From Psychroflexus aurantiacus (GTDB lineage Bacteria; Bacteroidota; Bacteroidia; Flavobacteriales; Flavobacteriaceae): a stretch of 64,000 nucleotides of DNA. Position 1 is the first letter of the stretch. Each line of letters begins with the position of its first letter. The position numbers were made by a program, and so were the translations under genes. Below, piece after piece: positions 63,709 to 64,000 of this stretch. The stretch is from positions 87,297-151,296 of the forward strand of contig NZ_JAAIKD010000006.1 of the NCBI RefSeq assembly GCF_010820555.1. Direction: 5' to 3'. The notes under the pieces were generated by a model, which was not told where the DNA came from, did not search any database, and saw only the letters and a list, made by a program, of their open reading frames with translations.

Positions 63709-64000
63709 TTAAAAAAAGGAGGTGAAGCTGATGTGAATTTTGGAGTTAGAGAGGGAGGTGGCTTGATTCTCAGATATTGAATTTGCTAGGATGAGTCTGA
63801 ATAAGCCTGCTTTGGACTTCAGGCCTAAGCCAACCCCATAGCCTAGTAAATTCTCGTTTATATTTTGAATATTATTTTCGAAATATCCCAAATCCAATAC
63901 GGTATTCGCAAAAAGGTTGGAATCCAGCACATATCTGTATTCGGTTTGAAGGACGGCATACCTGTTGGCAAACAGCGAGTTTTCTATAAAACCGCGAATG
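63709..64000 (-). CDS. Partial outer-membrane beta-barrel protein, Omp85/BamA-like (C-terminal end)
   Basis: Only the last 97 codons lie in the window; the gene continues beyond position 64000. The fragment begins IRGFIENSLFANRYAVLQTE, where IRGF resembles the conserved (V/I)RG(F/Y) loop motif of Omp85 barrels. It continues with alternating hydrophobic strands (YGVGLGLKSKAGLFRLILA) and ends ISFTSFF with the terminal Phe of a barrel beta-signal. It is probably a BamA/TamA- or patatin-type barrel. The GTG at 63930 is inside the gene, not its start. Confidence 0.65.
   Translation of the reverse strand, partial: IRGFIENSLFANRYAVLQTEYRYVLDSNLFANTVLDLGYFENNIQNINENLLGYGVGLGLKSKAGLFRLILANSISENQATSLSNSKIHISFTSFF

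Noticed and set aside
1-64000. tRNA, rRNA, CRISPR arrays, insertion sequences, phage genes
   Set aside because: I looked for cloverleaf-type sequences, regular repeat-spacer patterns and transposase or integrase motifs and found none that could be supported by eye.

Overview
The window is a stretch of chromosome from a member of the Bacteroidota, most likely a marine Flavobacteriaceae. The evidence is the Bacteroidetes -7 promoter box (TAnnTTTG) upstream of many genes, two SusC/SusD (RagA/RagB) pairs, type IX secretion (T9SS) C-terminal sorting domains, Bacteroidetes-restricted families (DUF4296, DUF4271, DUF4286, DUF7033 deacetylase-like), and few Shine-Dalgarno sequences. I saw no rRNA, tRNA, CRISPR array, insertion sequence or prophage. 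Layout. 0-10.7 kb: housekeeping genes (serine hydrolase, phenylalanine hydroxylase with an attenuator, oxidoreductase, serS, TPR protein, DUF4286, rsmA, mgtE, thioesterase, hydroxyacid dehydrogenase). 10.8-21 kb: accessory region of three operons, each opening with the same tandem operator and ending in a strong terminator. 21-38 kb: conserved core (OmpA, exonuclease III, tyrS, pyrC, polyprenol GT2, hemD, pckA, saccharopine dehydrogenase, pcrB, PPTase, ahcY, mpl). 38-50 kb: 3D-domain lipoprotein, PaiB, a six-PAS histidine kinase with a receiver partner, radC, deacetylase-like protein, yjjG, rarA, rhomboid, rlmB. 50.6-63.5 kb: a T9SS-exported S8 peptidase and two SusC/SusD loci. The right edge cuts an Omp85-type barrel. 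The most interesting system is at about 10.86-20.96 kb. Three promoters carry two copies of a 15-bp palindrome, TACGG-N5-CCGTA, with centres 22 bp apart. In all three, exactly 22 bp separate the last palindrome from a -7 box, TAnnTTT(G/A). No -33 element is evident at the right distance, so these look like activator-dependent promoters. They drive (A) an AT-rich operon with a 289-aa exported protein that has an Ala/Gly-rich hydrophobic C-terminus plus two small membrane proteins, (B) a 1175-aa T9SS surface protein, and (C) two nearly identical 59-aa lipoproteins followed by a TPR sensor histidine kinase and its LuxR-type response regulator. The simplest model is that the response regulator binds the palindromes and controls its own operon and two surface operons. 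The tandem lipoproteins could be ligands or modulators of the TPR sensor. A second regulatory find is a complete transcription attenuator before phhA: a -33/-7 promoter, a 19-codon leader peptide with four Tyr codons, a 12-bp terminator, and an alternative pairing that overlaps the end of the leader ORF. This suggests that phenylalanine hydroxylase is controlled by tyrosine supply. Several genes also have a -7 box only 3-4 nt before the ATG, which suggests leaderless mRNAs.
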